NCBI GenBank assembly: GCA_900771425.1
Contig: CAAGNV010000004.1
Coordinates: 1 to 23,370 of the forward strand
Direction: 5' to 3'
Origin: Bacteroidaceae bacterium
GTDB lineage: Bacteria > Bacteroidota > Bacteroidia > Bacteroidales > Bacteroidaceae
Length of the DNA stretch: 23,370 nt
Position numbers and translations under genes: made by a program. Under the pieces are notes generated by a model. It searched no databases and had not been told where the DNA came from. It saw only the letters and a list, made by a program, of their open reading frames with translations. Shown here piece after piece: positions 1 through 8,051 of the stretch. Every line of letters starts with the position of its first letter. The first letter of the stretch is position 1.

Positions 1-76
1 GCATAGTGGGGGAAGGGGAAGGTGGCTACATTTGGCGGGCATTTCATTGCTTATACTACATCGGACTATTGTCTGC

Positions 77-1222
77 TCACGAAATCAGCCTCTGATTGCT
101 TTTTTGAGGATAGTTGCGGATTTTAGGGTGATTAAAGGTTGCAAGTTCGTAGAAGTCGGCATAGTGAGCATTCGTCGGGTTACTGCGATGGAGTTCCTCG
201 GTCAGTTTGAGCATGTTGTTGGTGTTACATGTCTCAGGACCATCGATGTCGTTCACGAAGTCGATGCTGGTCTCCTTACTTGGAAAATGTTCGCGACGGC
301 TGTTACCTCCGAGTGCGATGGTGCGTTCGCGTGTGACGATATCCCAAAAGAAACGGCTTGCATAAGCGTAATCTGCATCACCTGTCAACTCTGCGATTCG
401 CTGGAATCCAACAGCCTTTGGCACCTGAGTGTTGGCATGTACGTTGTCGAGCATATCGGTGTGCTGGCTCATAGGAGTGAGCAACCACTTGTGGGAGAAA
501 CGTTGTGCGCATTCAAGGTACTTCTGTTCGCCAGTAATTGCATAGGCGTCGGCAAGTACTTCGTTCATGCCTCCGTGTTCGTTTCCGAGCATACGTTCCA
601 TCTGCTGGTCGGTCAGGTCGGAAGTGATGGCTACTGCCCAGTCGCAGAAACGCAGGAAGAGTGTCTTTGCATCTTCGTTGCCGCAATAAACCCATGCGTC
701 ACGAAGTCCTGCAAACATCTTATGAAGGTTGTAGAAAGGAGCCCATGCACCGTTATATACACTAAAGTCACCCTTACGGAAACGGCTCCAGATATTGGCG
801 CTGTTAGGCATTCCGCCAACGTAGTCCTTGCCCCAATCGGGGTTGTTTCGTCCGTTGGCTTCGACACATTCCTTCAGTTCGCTGATCATGTAGAGCATTC
901 GCTCTTCGCATTCCTTGCTGCCCGTAGCGGCATTCATGGCCATGGCGGTGAGATAGTGGCCGCCTACGTGTCCGTCAAGCCCGTCCCAGTTAGGGTAGGC
1001 TTTTGCCTTAGGCGTGAGGCCTGCTTCCTTGCGGTAGGGGGCAAGCAGACGGTCGCAGTCGTACTTGAGCAACGTCTGCACGTTGAGGTCACGAGCCTTC
1101 TTGAGTGGGCCGTCGAGTAGAGTTACGTCACCAATCGGAAACTCGTTCTTGTAAAGTCGGTCTTGCGCCATGCCGCACATGGCTGCTGACGCGATGATGG
1201 TAGTTAGAATAATTCGTCTCAT
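77..1222 (-). pseudogene. Truncated GH127/GH146 (DUF1680) beta-L-arabinofuranosidase
   Basis: This is the N-terminal half of an exported beta-L-arabinofuranosidase of the DUF1680 type. I start it at 1222 because that ATG begins a signal peptide (MRRIILTT... ending GMAQ); an upstream in-frame ATG at 1270 would add 16 unlikely residues. Family landmarks are LLDGPLKKA, YRKEAGLTPKAK, WDGLDGHVGGHYL and GGMNEVLADAYAITG. The GPETCNTNNM motif is also present and carries the Glu and first Cys of the zinc site known from HypBA1. Similarity stops near the YELATFNH stretch, and the frame ends about 17 codons later. The product is 381 residues, while this family is usually 600-800. The downstream Cys-Cys pair, which includes the nucleophile, is therefore missing, and I infer the gene is inactive. 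It lies last in the hydrolase run, 276 bases after GH2. Family assignment is confident; the choice between GH127 and GH146 is not. Confidence 0.85.
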
Positions 1223-1312
1223 TTGTATGTTAATTGTAATTTGAGTTATTTCTCTTGTTAAATGGAGCAAACAAATAATTCCTTTCGGAGATTTGTATGT
1301 CAGTGAATGTAC

Positions 1313-1488
1313 GTACGGTTATCCGAGCAATTAAGTACGGTCTTGTGAGCAATTACGTACGGTCTTGTGAGTAATTACGTGCGGTCTTGTGAGCAATTAC
1401 GTACGGTCTTGTGAGTCATCACGTATGGTCTTGTGAGTCATCACGTACGGTCTTGTGAACAATTACGTACGGTTGTCTAAACCGAATG
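1313..1488. repeat. 22-bp tandem array, 8 units
   Basis: Eight head-to-tail units start at 1313, 1335, 1357, 1379, 1401, 1423, 1445 and 1467, each exactly 22 bp apart. The core is GTACGGTCTTGTGAG followed by a 7-bp spacer, CAATTAC or TCATCAC. The first and last units have diverged. The last contains a small inverted repeat, CGGTT/AACCG, at 1470-1484. The array fills most of the gap between the GH2 stop and the GH127 start and begins 91 bases upstream of the GH127 ATG. A period of 22 is not a multiple of 3, which argues against coding. The function is unknown; a protein-binding array, a structured RNA or a neutral minisatellite are all possible. Confidence 0.95.
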
Positions 1489-1498
1489 AACTATAGCC

Positions 1499-4483
1499 TC
1501 AGTACTTCACGACAGTAATCTCGAACGTGTGTGGCTTGTTGCCAGCTACGGTATATTTGTCGAGCGTGCGGCCGCCCCATGCATCTATGCCTCCGACTCC
1601 ATGTAGTTCACTGTCGATATTTACGGTTATGCAGTCGCGCGCAGGCATTTCGAAATGATGTTTGAACGTCTCGAGGTCTGCCGTTTCGTATGGCCATGCA
1701 CGCAAGTTGAACGGAGTTGCCGACTCTACGAACAATCCGTGTAAGCCGTTTCCTATCTTGCACCAACGTACATCGGTACGACAACTATTCTCCTGCGGAG
1801 TGATGTATTCAGTAGTGTATTCGCTTAAAGGCAGTTTGTAGTGCCCAAGCATACCGCATGTCTTGCGGTCGGGATAGCACTCCATTGGTCCGTTTCCGTA
1901 CCATTCTACCGACGTGCCTTTGCTGTTTGGCATGATGAAAGTGAACCCGAACTTAGGCATCAGCGGAATGTCGTCTGCAAGTGGCTTGTAATCTGCCTTG
2001 ATGCTGTAACTGCCGTCTGTATTCTTGTGGCATGTAACATGGCATTGTGCCTTACCTTCGAGTAGGGTGAAGGTCTTGTCCATCTCGTCGTCAATGACCT
2101 CCTTGACCTCACGCCATGCCCCGAGCCGGCGTTCGTATCCGTTGTTTCGTTGGTTGTCGTTGGCTGGTTTCCAGAACGTAAGCATGACTTGACCACTGTT
2201 AATAATCGAATTGTCATCTGGTTCTGTATATAGAGTCGAACGCCAAGGAATGCGCTTGTCATTGGCTTTCATCACGATTTGTTCCTGTGCGACAATAAAT
2301 CCCTTATTTGCCCACAGCTTGCTTTCCTTTAGGTGAGCATACAAGTTTAGGCAATACTCCTTGTCTGCCTCGAACTGAATTGGGGCAATGCTCAAGCGGC
2401 TGCCTTCGAGCTTGGCTTCGCCTTCACCCACAAGACTACCGTTGGCAAACCATCGATAGGTATAGTAGAAATCGGTAAGTGGAGTGAAGTCGTAGAGGTT
2501 GGTCAGCTTTATGCAGAATGGGGTGTTGCTTTCGTTTGAAGAAGAAGGTGTGGCGAGTTCGAACTGAATGTTCTGATAAACACGCTGAACCTCATAGTAG
2601 TGAGGGTGGGGGGTACGGTCGGGATTGAGCAAGCCGTCACAACAGAAAGGTCCGTCGTTAGGTTTGTCGCCGAAGTCGCCTCCGTATGCCCAGAACTCGT
2701 TGTCGGCTTTCTGTATGCGGAACGAAGGCTTCAATCCTCCGGTCTTTCCAACCGTATTCTTGTCCTTGGCAATACCTTGGTCAACGAGGTCCCAGATGGC
2801 AGCACCAGCGATGCTGTTATCTGCATATATTACGTCCCAATAGTCGCAAAGATTTCCGAGGGAGTTACCCATGGCATGAGCGTATTCACGCATGAAGAAC
2901 GGACGGTCAGAAACCTTTTGTGCATCGGCTTTCAGCTTGTCAGGATGCAGGTAACTATCGTCGTAAATGTCGCTTTGGTCGCGGTCGGTATCGCTGAAGA
3001 CGAGGCGAGTGCCGTCCAACGACTTCACTTCCTTGCGCATGGCTTCCATATTGCTTCCTCGTCCGCCTTCATTTCCAAGCGACCAGATGATGACACACGG
3101 ATGATTGACATCACGCTTGACTAAGCTGCGGGCACGATCTACATGTGCAGCCTTCCACTCTGGATTATCGCCGAGTGTACGGTTCCCAAGGCCTGAACCA
3201 TGGCTTTCCTGATTAGCTTCGTCCATGACATAAAGCCCGTATTCGTCGCAGAGTTCGTAGAAAAGTGGGTCGTTAGGGTAATGACTTGTGCGAACCATAT
3301 TGATGTTTGCCTGCTTCATAAGTTTCAGGTCGAGGCGCATGGTCGCTTCGTCGAGTGTACGTCCCATGCGAGGATGATGCTCATGACGGTTCACACCCTT
3401 CAACTTGACCATCTTGCCATTGATATAGAAGAACTCGCCCTTGACTTCGGCACGGCAGAATCCCGTGTGGTAGTGCAGTTCCTCAATTACTTTACCCTTT
3501 TCTTTTATACCTATACGTACATCATAGAGGTTTGGTTTCTCTGCTGACCACAACTTCGGGTTATGTATGTTGAAGGATGCAGGCAAGGTCTTTGTCTCGC
3601 CGTTGAATGTAGCATAGAGTTGTGTTCCGCCATCCTTTCCATCTACTTGCTCGAATGTCTCGGCCGTTACCTCGAGTGTTCCTGAGGTAAAGTCGTGGTT
3701 AAGCCTTGGAATAAGTCGGTAGTCAACGATATAGTTGTGAGGACGATGCCATAGGGTTACACTACGGAAGATGCCACTCAATCGCCACATGTCTTGGTCT
3801 TCGAGATAACTGCCGTCTGACCAACGATACACTTCTACGGCCAGTCGGTTCTTTCCGTTACGCACGAACTTAGTGATGTCGAACTCGGCTGGAGACATAG
3901 AGTTTTGGCTGTATCCCACCATCTTGCCGTTCACCCATACATAAAATGCCGACTTCACGCCAGCAAATTCAATGATGTAGTGCTCGCCGCCTTTCTTCTT
4001 CAGAGAGAACGTGGTGACGTACGACCCCACAGGATTGCGGTGGTCATAGGCATACCAACTCTTGTCGCGAGGCTCGGTCGTAACCCGAGGCTTATCCATC
4101 TGAAACGGAGGGCGCATGTTTATGTAGATAGGCATGCCAAAACCCTGTAGCTGCCATGCACATGGAACTATGATGTTTTCCCAATCCGTGACGTCATAAT
4201 TCATCTTGTAAAAGTCAACAGGACGGCTCTCAGGGTCTTTCGACCAACGGAACTTCCACACTCCATCAAGCGATTGGCATTCCTTGAACGACTTCTTCTC
4301 TGAAGGAAGTGTGAGGGTCGCATGGTAGTCAAGTTTGTTACGTCCCAGTATTTGGGCGTTTTCCCAATCGGGTGCGCTTGCATTTGTGCCGACAACATCT
4401 TCTGCATGGCATACCGTTAATGATAGTAGTGCCATGCAGAATGATAAAATTGTTCTTGATGTAGTGTTGTAATCTATGTTCAT
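1499..4483 (-). CDS. GH2 beta-galactosidase (LacZ-like), exported
   Basis: This is a 994-residue GH2 enzyme expected to remove terminal beta-D-galactose in the periplasm. An N-terminal signal peptide ends near TVCHAE. The LacZ domain order can be followed: sugar-binding jelly roll (about 60-240), Ig-like domain (about 245-345), TIM barrel (about 345-640), a second Ig-like domain, and a C-terminal small-chain beta domain (about 730-990). The catalytic residues are visible as the acid/base Glu472 in WSLGNEGG and the nucleophile Glu533 in FMREYAHAMGN. The GVNRHEHHP loop is also typical. The length matches the family. A promoter-like box lies just upstream, so this gene may be transcribed separately from GH43. 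The family call is firm; activity on another beta-glycoside cannot be excluded. Confidence 0.93.
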   Translation of the reverse strand: MNIDYNTTSRTILSFCMALLSLTVCHAEDVVGTNASAPDWENAQILGRNKLDYHATLTLPSEKKSFKECQSLDGVWKFRWSKDPESRPVDFYKMNYDVTDWENIIVPCAWQLQGFGMPIYINMRPPFQMDKPRVTTEPRDKSWYAYDHRNPVGSYVTTFSLKKKGGEHYIIEFAGVKSAFYVWVNGKMVGYSQNSMSPAEFDITKFVRNGKNRLAVEVYRWSDGSYLEDQDMWRLSGIFRSVTLWHRPHNYIVDYRLIPRLNHDFTSGTLEVTAETFEQVDGKDGGTQLYATFNGETKTLPASFNIHNPKLWSAEKPNLYDVRIGIKEKGKVIEELHYHTGFCRAEVKGEFFYINGKMVKLKGVNRHEHHPRMGRTLDEATMRLDLKLMKQANINMVRTSHYPNDPLFYELCDEYGLYVMDEANQESHGSGLGNRTLGDNPEWKAAHVDRARSLVKRDVNHPCVIIWSLGNEGGRGSNMEAMRKEVKSLDGTRLVFSDTDRDQSDIYDDSYLHPDKLKADAQKVSDRPFFMREYAHAMGNSLGNLCDYWDVIYADNSIAGAAIWDLVDQGIAKDKNTVGKTGGLKPSFRIQKADNEFWAYGGDFGDKPNDGPFCCDGLLNPDRTPHPHYYEVQRVYQNIQFELATPSSSNESNTPFCIKLTNLYDFTPLTDFYYTYRWFANGSLVGEGEAKLEGSRLSIAPIQFEADKEYCLNLYAHLKESKLWANKGFIVAQEQIVMKANDKRIPWRSTLYTEPDDNSIINSGQVMLTFWKPANDNQRNNGYERRLGAWREVKEVIDDEMDKTFTLLEGKAQCHVTCHKNTDGSYSIKADYKPLADDIPLMPKFGFTFIMPNSKGTSVEWYGNGPMECYPDRKTCGMLGHYKLPLSEYTTEYITPQENSCRTDVRWCKIGNGLHGLFVESATPFNLRAWPYETADLETFKHHFEMPARDCITVNIDSELHGVGGIDAWGGRTLDKYTVAGNKPHTFEITVVKY

Positions 4484-4519
4484 GTGTGTTGGTTCTTTCG
4501 ATTAATTTTAAACTGCCTG

Positions 4520-4527
4520 CAAAGGTA
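4520..4527 (-). promoter_or_regulatory. Bacteroidota -7 box upstream of GH2
   Basis: The minus strand reads TACCTTTG, an exact match to the TAnnTTTG -7 consensus of the Bacteroidota primary sigma factor, 37 bases upstream of the GH2 ATG. The -33 element is poor (an ACTTTC stretch about 17 bases further up). It suggests GH2 and the genes after it have their own transcript. Confidence 0.5.
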
Positions 4528-4557
4528 GTATATAAATTCGGAATGAAAGTTAGGGTA

Positions 4558-4587
4558 GTGTAACACGTATTTTACGTGGTGTTACAC
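4558..4587. other. 12-bp inverted repeat between GH43 and GH2
   Basis: GTGTAAC-ACGTA pairs with TACGT-(3-nt bulge)-GTTACAC around a TTT loop. It starts 22 bases after the GH43 stop and lies just upstream of the GH2 promoter's expected -33 position. There is no T-run after it on the minus strand, so a classical terminator is doubtful. An operator or a transcript-stabilising stem is equally possible. Confidence 0.6.
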
Positions 4588-4609
4588 AAATGCGATTATC
4601 AATATATTT

Positions 4610-6217
4610 TTACTTCGAGATGAACTGGAAGTCGCTGATTTCACAGATTGATTTCTCTTTCGTATCTGAAGAGAAAATGAAGAACAGCGGCTGTTTCTTT
4701 GAAGTGAAATACTTCGTGTCGATGCTTGTGACCATCTCTGTAAAGACTTTCGGAGCGTCAGCCTTGATATCGAGAGCACCGATGACCTTGCCACCCTTTG
4801 CACGTGTAGGTCCACCTACCATAATGATTATGGTGCCGTGAACGCCCTGTGGTATGAGGTTGAAGCGGATGCTGACGTCTTTCTTTCCGGCCAGACGTGA
4901 GAAGTTGAAGTACTTGTAGCCAACGGTCGAACCATCGGTATTATTTACGAGTGGGGTAAACGGCTGCTTATGGCTAAATGGCCCTTCACACGACTTGAGG
5001 TCAAGATAAGTAGGTTGCATATATGAACCGGAGAAGATGAAGTGAGGATATTCCTGAGTTGCTGGTTTAGGACCTACATAATAGCACGCAATGCCGGCTG
5101 CAGTCTTGTTCTCAGGATTGAGTCCTTCGGTTTGGAAACCTTCGGATGTGTACTCACCTTCCGTAATGGTTACCTTGCCGCCTTTGCCTTTTTCTACTTT
5201 CACCTCGATAGGTGCGACCATTGCCTGACGTGAATACTCTGTGGTACCTGTCTGTCGATGATAGAACACCCACCACTGGCCGTTAATCTGTGCGATACTT
5301 CCATGAGTGTTGCCTCCAGGTGTTGCCGTAGGAATGACCTTGCCGTTATCGTCTGTACCGCGTCCGCGTCCGTCAATGATTGTGCCTCCGTAAGTGAAAG
5401 GACCGAGTGGGTTGTCGCTATAAGCGTATGCGAGCGTATAGTTGGTCGAAGGGAGTCCGAACTCTCCTTCCTCTGTCCAGCGGCTATAAATGAAGACATA
5501 CTTGTCCTCAATCTTACGCATGGATGAAGCCTCGAAGAAGCGGAAGACCCCGTCCTGCTTGTAGTTTGACACCATGTCCTTGATAATCTTTGCGCCTGGC
5601 TTTACGGTTGCCATCGTTGTAGGGTCGAGTTCTGCACAGAAGGATTGTTCAAATCCCCAATAGCCATATACTCTGCCGTCGTCATCAATAAAGACTCCTG
5701 GGTCGAAGTTGAGAGGTCCGACTGTCTTTCTCGGGTCGTTCTCGTCCCAATTGCATACAACGAAAGGACCGTCAGGACGATTGGATTTAGCTATCATGTT
5801 CTGTCGTCCGCCTGCTTGGTTGTTAGGGTAGAAGTAGTACACCTTGCGTCCGTTTTCAATACGTTCGGCAATATCCGGGGCATAGAGCAGGTCACCTTTA
5901 CCACCGGGGTTGAGTTGATTGCCTTTTGCGTCATAAACCGACTTGAATATAATACCATCGTAACGCCAATTTGTGAGGTCTTCGACTGGTGCCGACCAAG
6001 CCACTTGTTCTAGTCCGCAATACTCTTTTATCAAGGAGTCGTGCGAACCATAGATATAAACGCGGAACTTGCCAGGACGGTCAGGATCTTCGAACACATA
6101 AGGCTCGGAGTCGGGAATGTACTCCCAAAGTGGCAGGTATGGGTTTTGTGCCGATGCAGGAAGGGCGAACATGGTCATCAGGATGACCAATGATGCGGTT
6201 AGGATTGATTTATTCAT
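4610..6217 (-). CDS. GH43-family glycosidase with C-terminal CBM6-like module
   Basis: This exported 535-residue protein has a signal peptide ending in ASAQ. The first 340 or so residues form a five-bladed GH43 propeller. The likely catalytic triad is visible: base Asp44 in FEDPD, pKa-modulating Asp172 in FDPGVFIDDDG, and acid Glu229 in FFEASSM. The remaining 190 or so residues are strand-rich and resemble a CBM6-type beta-sandwich. GH43 enzymes release arabinofuranose, xylose or galactose from plant glycans. The subfamily, and so the substrate, cannot be settled by eye. It starts 26 bases after the GH29 stop, so the two are probably co-transcribed, and 126 bases separate it from GH2. Confidence 0.88.
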   Translation of the reverse strand: MNKSILTASLVILMTMFALPASAQNPYLPLWEYIPDSEPYVFEDPDRPGKFRVYIYGSHDSLIKEYCGLEQVAWSAPVEDLTNWRYDGIIFKSVYDAKGNQLNPGGKGDLLYAPDIAERIENGRKVYYFYPNNQAGGRQNMIAKSNRPDGPFVVCNWDENDPRKTVGPLNFDPGVFIDDDGRVYGYWGFEQSFCAELDPTTMATVKPGAKIIKDMVSNYKQDGVFRFFEASSMRKIEDKYVFIYSRWTEEGEFGLPSTNYTLAYAYSDNPLGPFTYGGTIIDGRGRGTDDNGKVIPTATPGGNTHGSIAQINGQWWVFYHRQTGTTEYSRQAMVAPIEVKVEKGKGGKVTITEGEYTSEGFQTEGLNPENKTAAGIACYYVGPKPATQEYPHFIFSGSYMQPTYLDLKSCEGPFSHKQPFTPLVNNTDGSTVGYKYFNFSRLAGKKDVSIRFNLIPQGVHGTIIIMVGGPTRAKGGKVIGALDIKADAPKVFTEMVTSIDTKYFTSKKQPLFFIFSSDTKEKSICEISDFQFISK

Positions 6218-6243
6218 GAGGCTTTGATTATATCAGATTAGTT

Positions 6244-7911
6244 TTAATTTGAATGTTTTATCTTGAGTACGGGAGCTATGTTGTTGACCTTCTTTGGTAA
6301 CGTGATGACAACAGCATCTTTGGTTTGCTTGAACCGTACCTTGCCATAACCGAGCAGTTCGATGCTCTTCTTATTCACACCTGCAAGACTCTTGATGGTC
6401 AGTGTCATATCGTCCGGCCAAGCGAGGGCAGTGGCGTAGATGTAGTCACCCTTTTGCGTGAAACGTAATTCGTCTGCTCCTGCCTTGCTGTATTGTCCGT
6501 CGTTGAAGCCTTGGGCATTTATCTTGATGGTGGAGTTGGCAATAGGTCCTTCACCGAATACACGCCAAGGACGCGTTCCGATGATGCTTTCCTTGTTCTG
6601 TTTCATCCACGTTCCGAACTCAATGAGTATGGCTTCTTCCTTCTCGTCGAAGGTTCCATCGGCTCGGAGAGGTACGTTGAGGAGCATGTTGCCGTTCTTG
6701 CTCACGATGTCGACCAAGAGCTTGACTACGGTTGCGGCCGACTTGTAACTGCCGTTTCTGTACACGTCGTTGTTGTAATGCCAGTCGCCTAGGCAGTTAC
6801 AGCATTGCCAAGGGTAGGGTACTATCTCGTTCGGAGCACCACGTTCCACGTCCCAGACAAGGGCATCACGTTGCTTCTCGTCGAGTATCTTGCCAAGTAC
6901 CACACCAGTGGTCGGACGTGTCTGCTTTTCTGCTTTTGAGTATAGAGACGGCTTGCGTGTCTTGTTGTAGAAGTGAGTCGTTATCTTCAATCCGGCATCG
7001 CTTATGGGGTAGAGCGGCAGGACGGTAGCATCGAAGTAGATGATGTCAGGGTTGTAGCGGTTGATGGCATCAAGGGTACGGTTATAGAAGTTAGTCGCAA
7101 ACTCCACAGAAGGAAGGTTCGCTCCGTTTCCCCAAGCCCATTGGCTGTGAATTGCTCCGTTGTCCCATGTGTTGTTGCTGAAGTCGTGGTCTTGTCGATA
7201 GAGTTTCTGTGGGTCAAGTCCTTTCCACCACTTTTCGGTTCCGTCGGCATTGGGTTTGTATCCGTCTTCCTTAGTCAGCCATCCGTCGTACTTCACTCCA
7301 CGCTTTTCGCCCTTGAGGTCGAAACGTCGTGACGGCTCATACCATGTCCAAGCGTGTTCTGCATGGAAACTGATGCCGAAAGGCAAACCTGCCTTCTTGG
7401 CTGCTGCCGACCATTCACCCAGAATGTCACGATGAGGTCCGATTGCCTTCGAATTCCACTCCTGATACTTGCTGTCCCAGAGGTCGAAGTTGTCGTGATG
7501 GTTGCCGAGGGCGAAGAAGTATTGCGCTCCTATCTCTTTATAGAAGGCAACCAATTGTTTTGGATTCCAATGTTCTGCCTTGAATTGTGGCAGGATGTCC
7601 TTGAAACCCACTTCGGACGGATGACCGTAATGTTCACGATGATAGTTTGCCTTACCCGTTCCCTCCATATAGAGTTCACGAGCCATCCAGTCGCCACTGC
7701 CTTCGACACATTGCGGTCCCCAATGTGCCCAAATACCAAACTTGGCATCACGGAACCAATCGGGCACTTCGTATGCGGACAGCGACTCCCAGTTGGGTTG
7801 GAATTCGCCAGTCATCATCGGTTCGTCTGCTTCCGATACCGGTACTTTGTATGTCTGGGCATACACGGGAATCTGGCAGATTGTGAGGAGTACGATTAGT
7901 AGCTTCTTCAT
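6244..7911 (-). CDS. GH29 alpha-L-fucosidase-type enzyme, exported
   Basis: I place the start at 7911, where MKKLLIVLLTI opens a signal peptide ending in VYAQ; a longer frame back to 7980 adds 23 residues with no signal character. The mature protein shows the GH29 barrel: FGIWAHWGPQ, the paired His138-His139 of NHHDNFDLW, and the probable nucleophile Asp294 in PDIIYFDAT. A C-terminal beta domain follows from about 450. At 555 residues it is in the usual range. GH29 enzymes cut terminal alpha-L-fucose, and L-galactose differs from L-fucose only by the C6 hydroxyl. With an L-galactose dehydrogenase-like gene in the same run, alpha-L-galactosidase activity is a reasonable alternative. A degenerate 22-bp array lies upstream. 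Confidence 0.9.
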   Translation of the reverse strand: MKKLLIVLLTICQIPVYAQTYKVPVSEADEPMMTGEFQPNWESLSAYEVPDWFRDAKFGIWAHWGPQCVEGSGDWMARELYMEGTGKANYHREHYGHPSEVGFKDILPQFKAEHWNPKQLVAFYKEIGAQYFFALGNHHDNFDLWDSKYQEWNSKAIGPHRDILGEWSAAAKKAGLPFGISFHAEHAWTWYEPSRRFDLKGEKRGVKYDGWLTKEDGYKPNADGTEKWWKGLDPQKLYRQDHDFSNNTWDNGAIHSQWAWGNGANLPSVEFATNFYNRTLDAINRYNPDIIYFDATVLPLYPISDAGLKITTHFYNKTRKPSLYSKAEKQTRPTTGVVLGKILDEKQRDALVWDVERGAPNEIVPYPWQCCNCLGDWHYNNDVYRNGSYKSAATVVKLLVDIVSKNGNMLLNVPLRADGTFDEKEEAILIEFGTWMKQNKESIIGTRPWRVFGEGPIANSTIKINAQGFNDGQYSKAGADELRFTQKGDYIYATALAWPDDMTLTIKSLAGVNKKSIELLGYGKVRFKQTKDAVVITLPKKVNNIAPVLKIKHSN

Positions 7912-7991
7912 TGTTCTTACGGATTGGTTCATGTATGAAATCTGGGTTCTATGGGTGTGCCGGAATGTGAAACTTGCCAAAGGGTAAAAGC

Positions 7992-8051
7992 CACCTATGT
8001 GTTTCGGTCAAATCACCTTACTGTTTTGGTCGTGTCACCTATGTGACTTTT
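7992..8051. repeat. Degenerate 22-bp tandem array, about 3 units
   Basis: Units start at 7992 (CACCTATGTG), 8014 (CACCTTACTG) and 8036 (CACCTATGTG), again exactly 22 bp apart. The first two units share 15 of 22 positions by my count; the third is cut by the GH97 stop. The array lies 81 bases upstream of the GH29 ATG. A weak minus-strand promoter-like pair sits over or beside it: TTTG inside the array and TAcccTTTG at 7978-7986. GTCAC/GTGAC at 8035-8048 makes a short hairpin. Confidence 0.7.

Noticed and set aside
32..1120. Plus-strand 362-residue open frame opposite the GH127 gene
   Set aside because: It is antisense to a clear family member, has no signal peptide or recognisable domain, and is typical of the shadow frames that this codon usage leaves open.
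1313..1488. CRISPR array
   Set aside because: Units are contiguous with no unique spacers of 30 or so bases, they vary internally, and no cas genes are nearby. The same applies to the other arrays.
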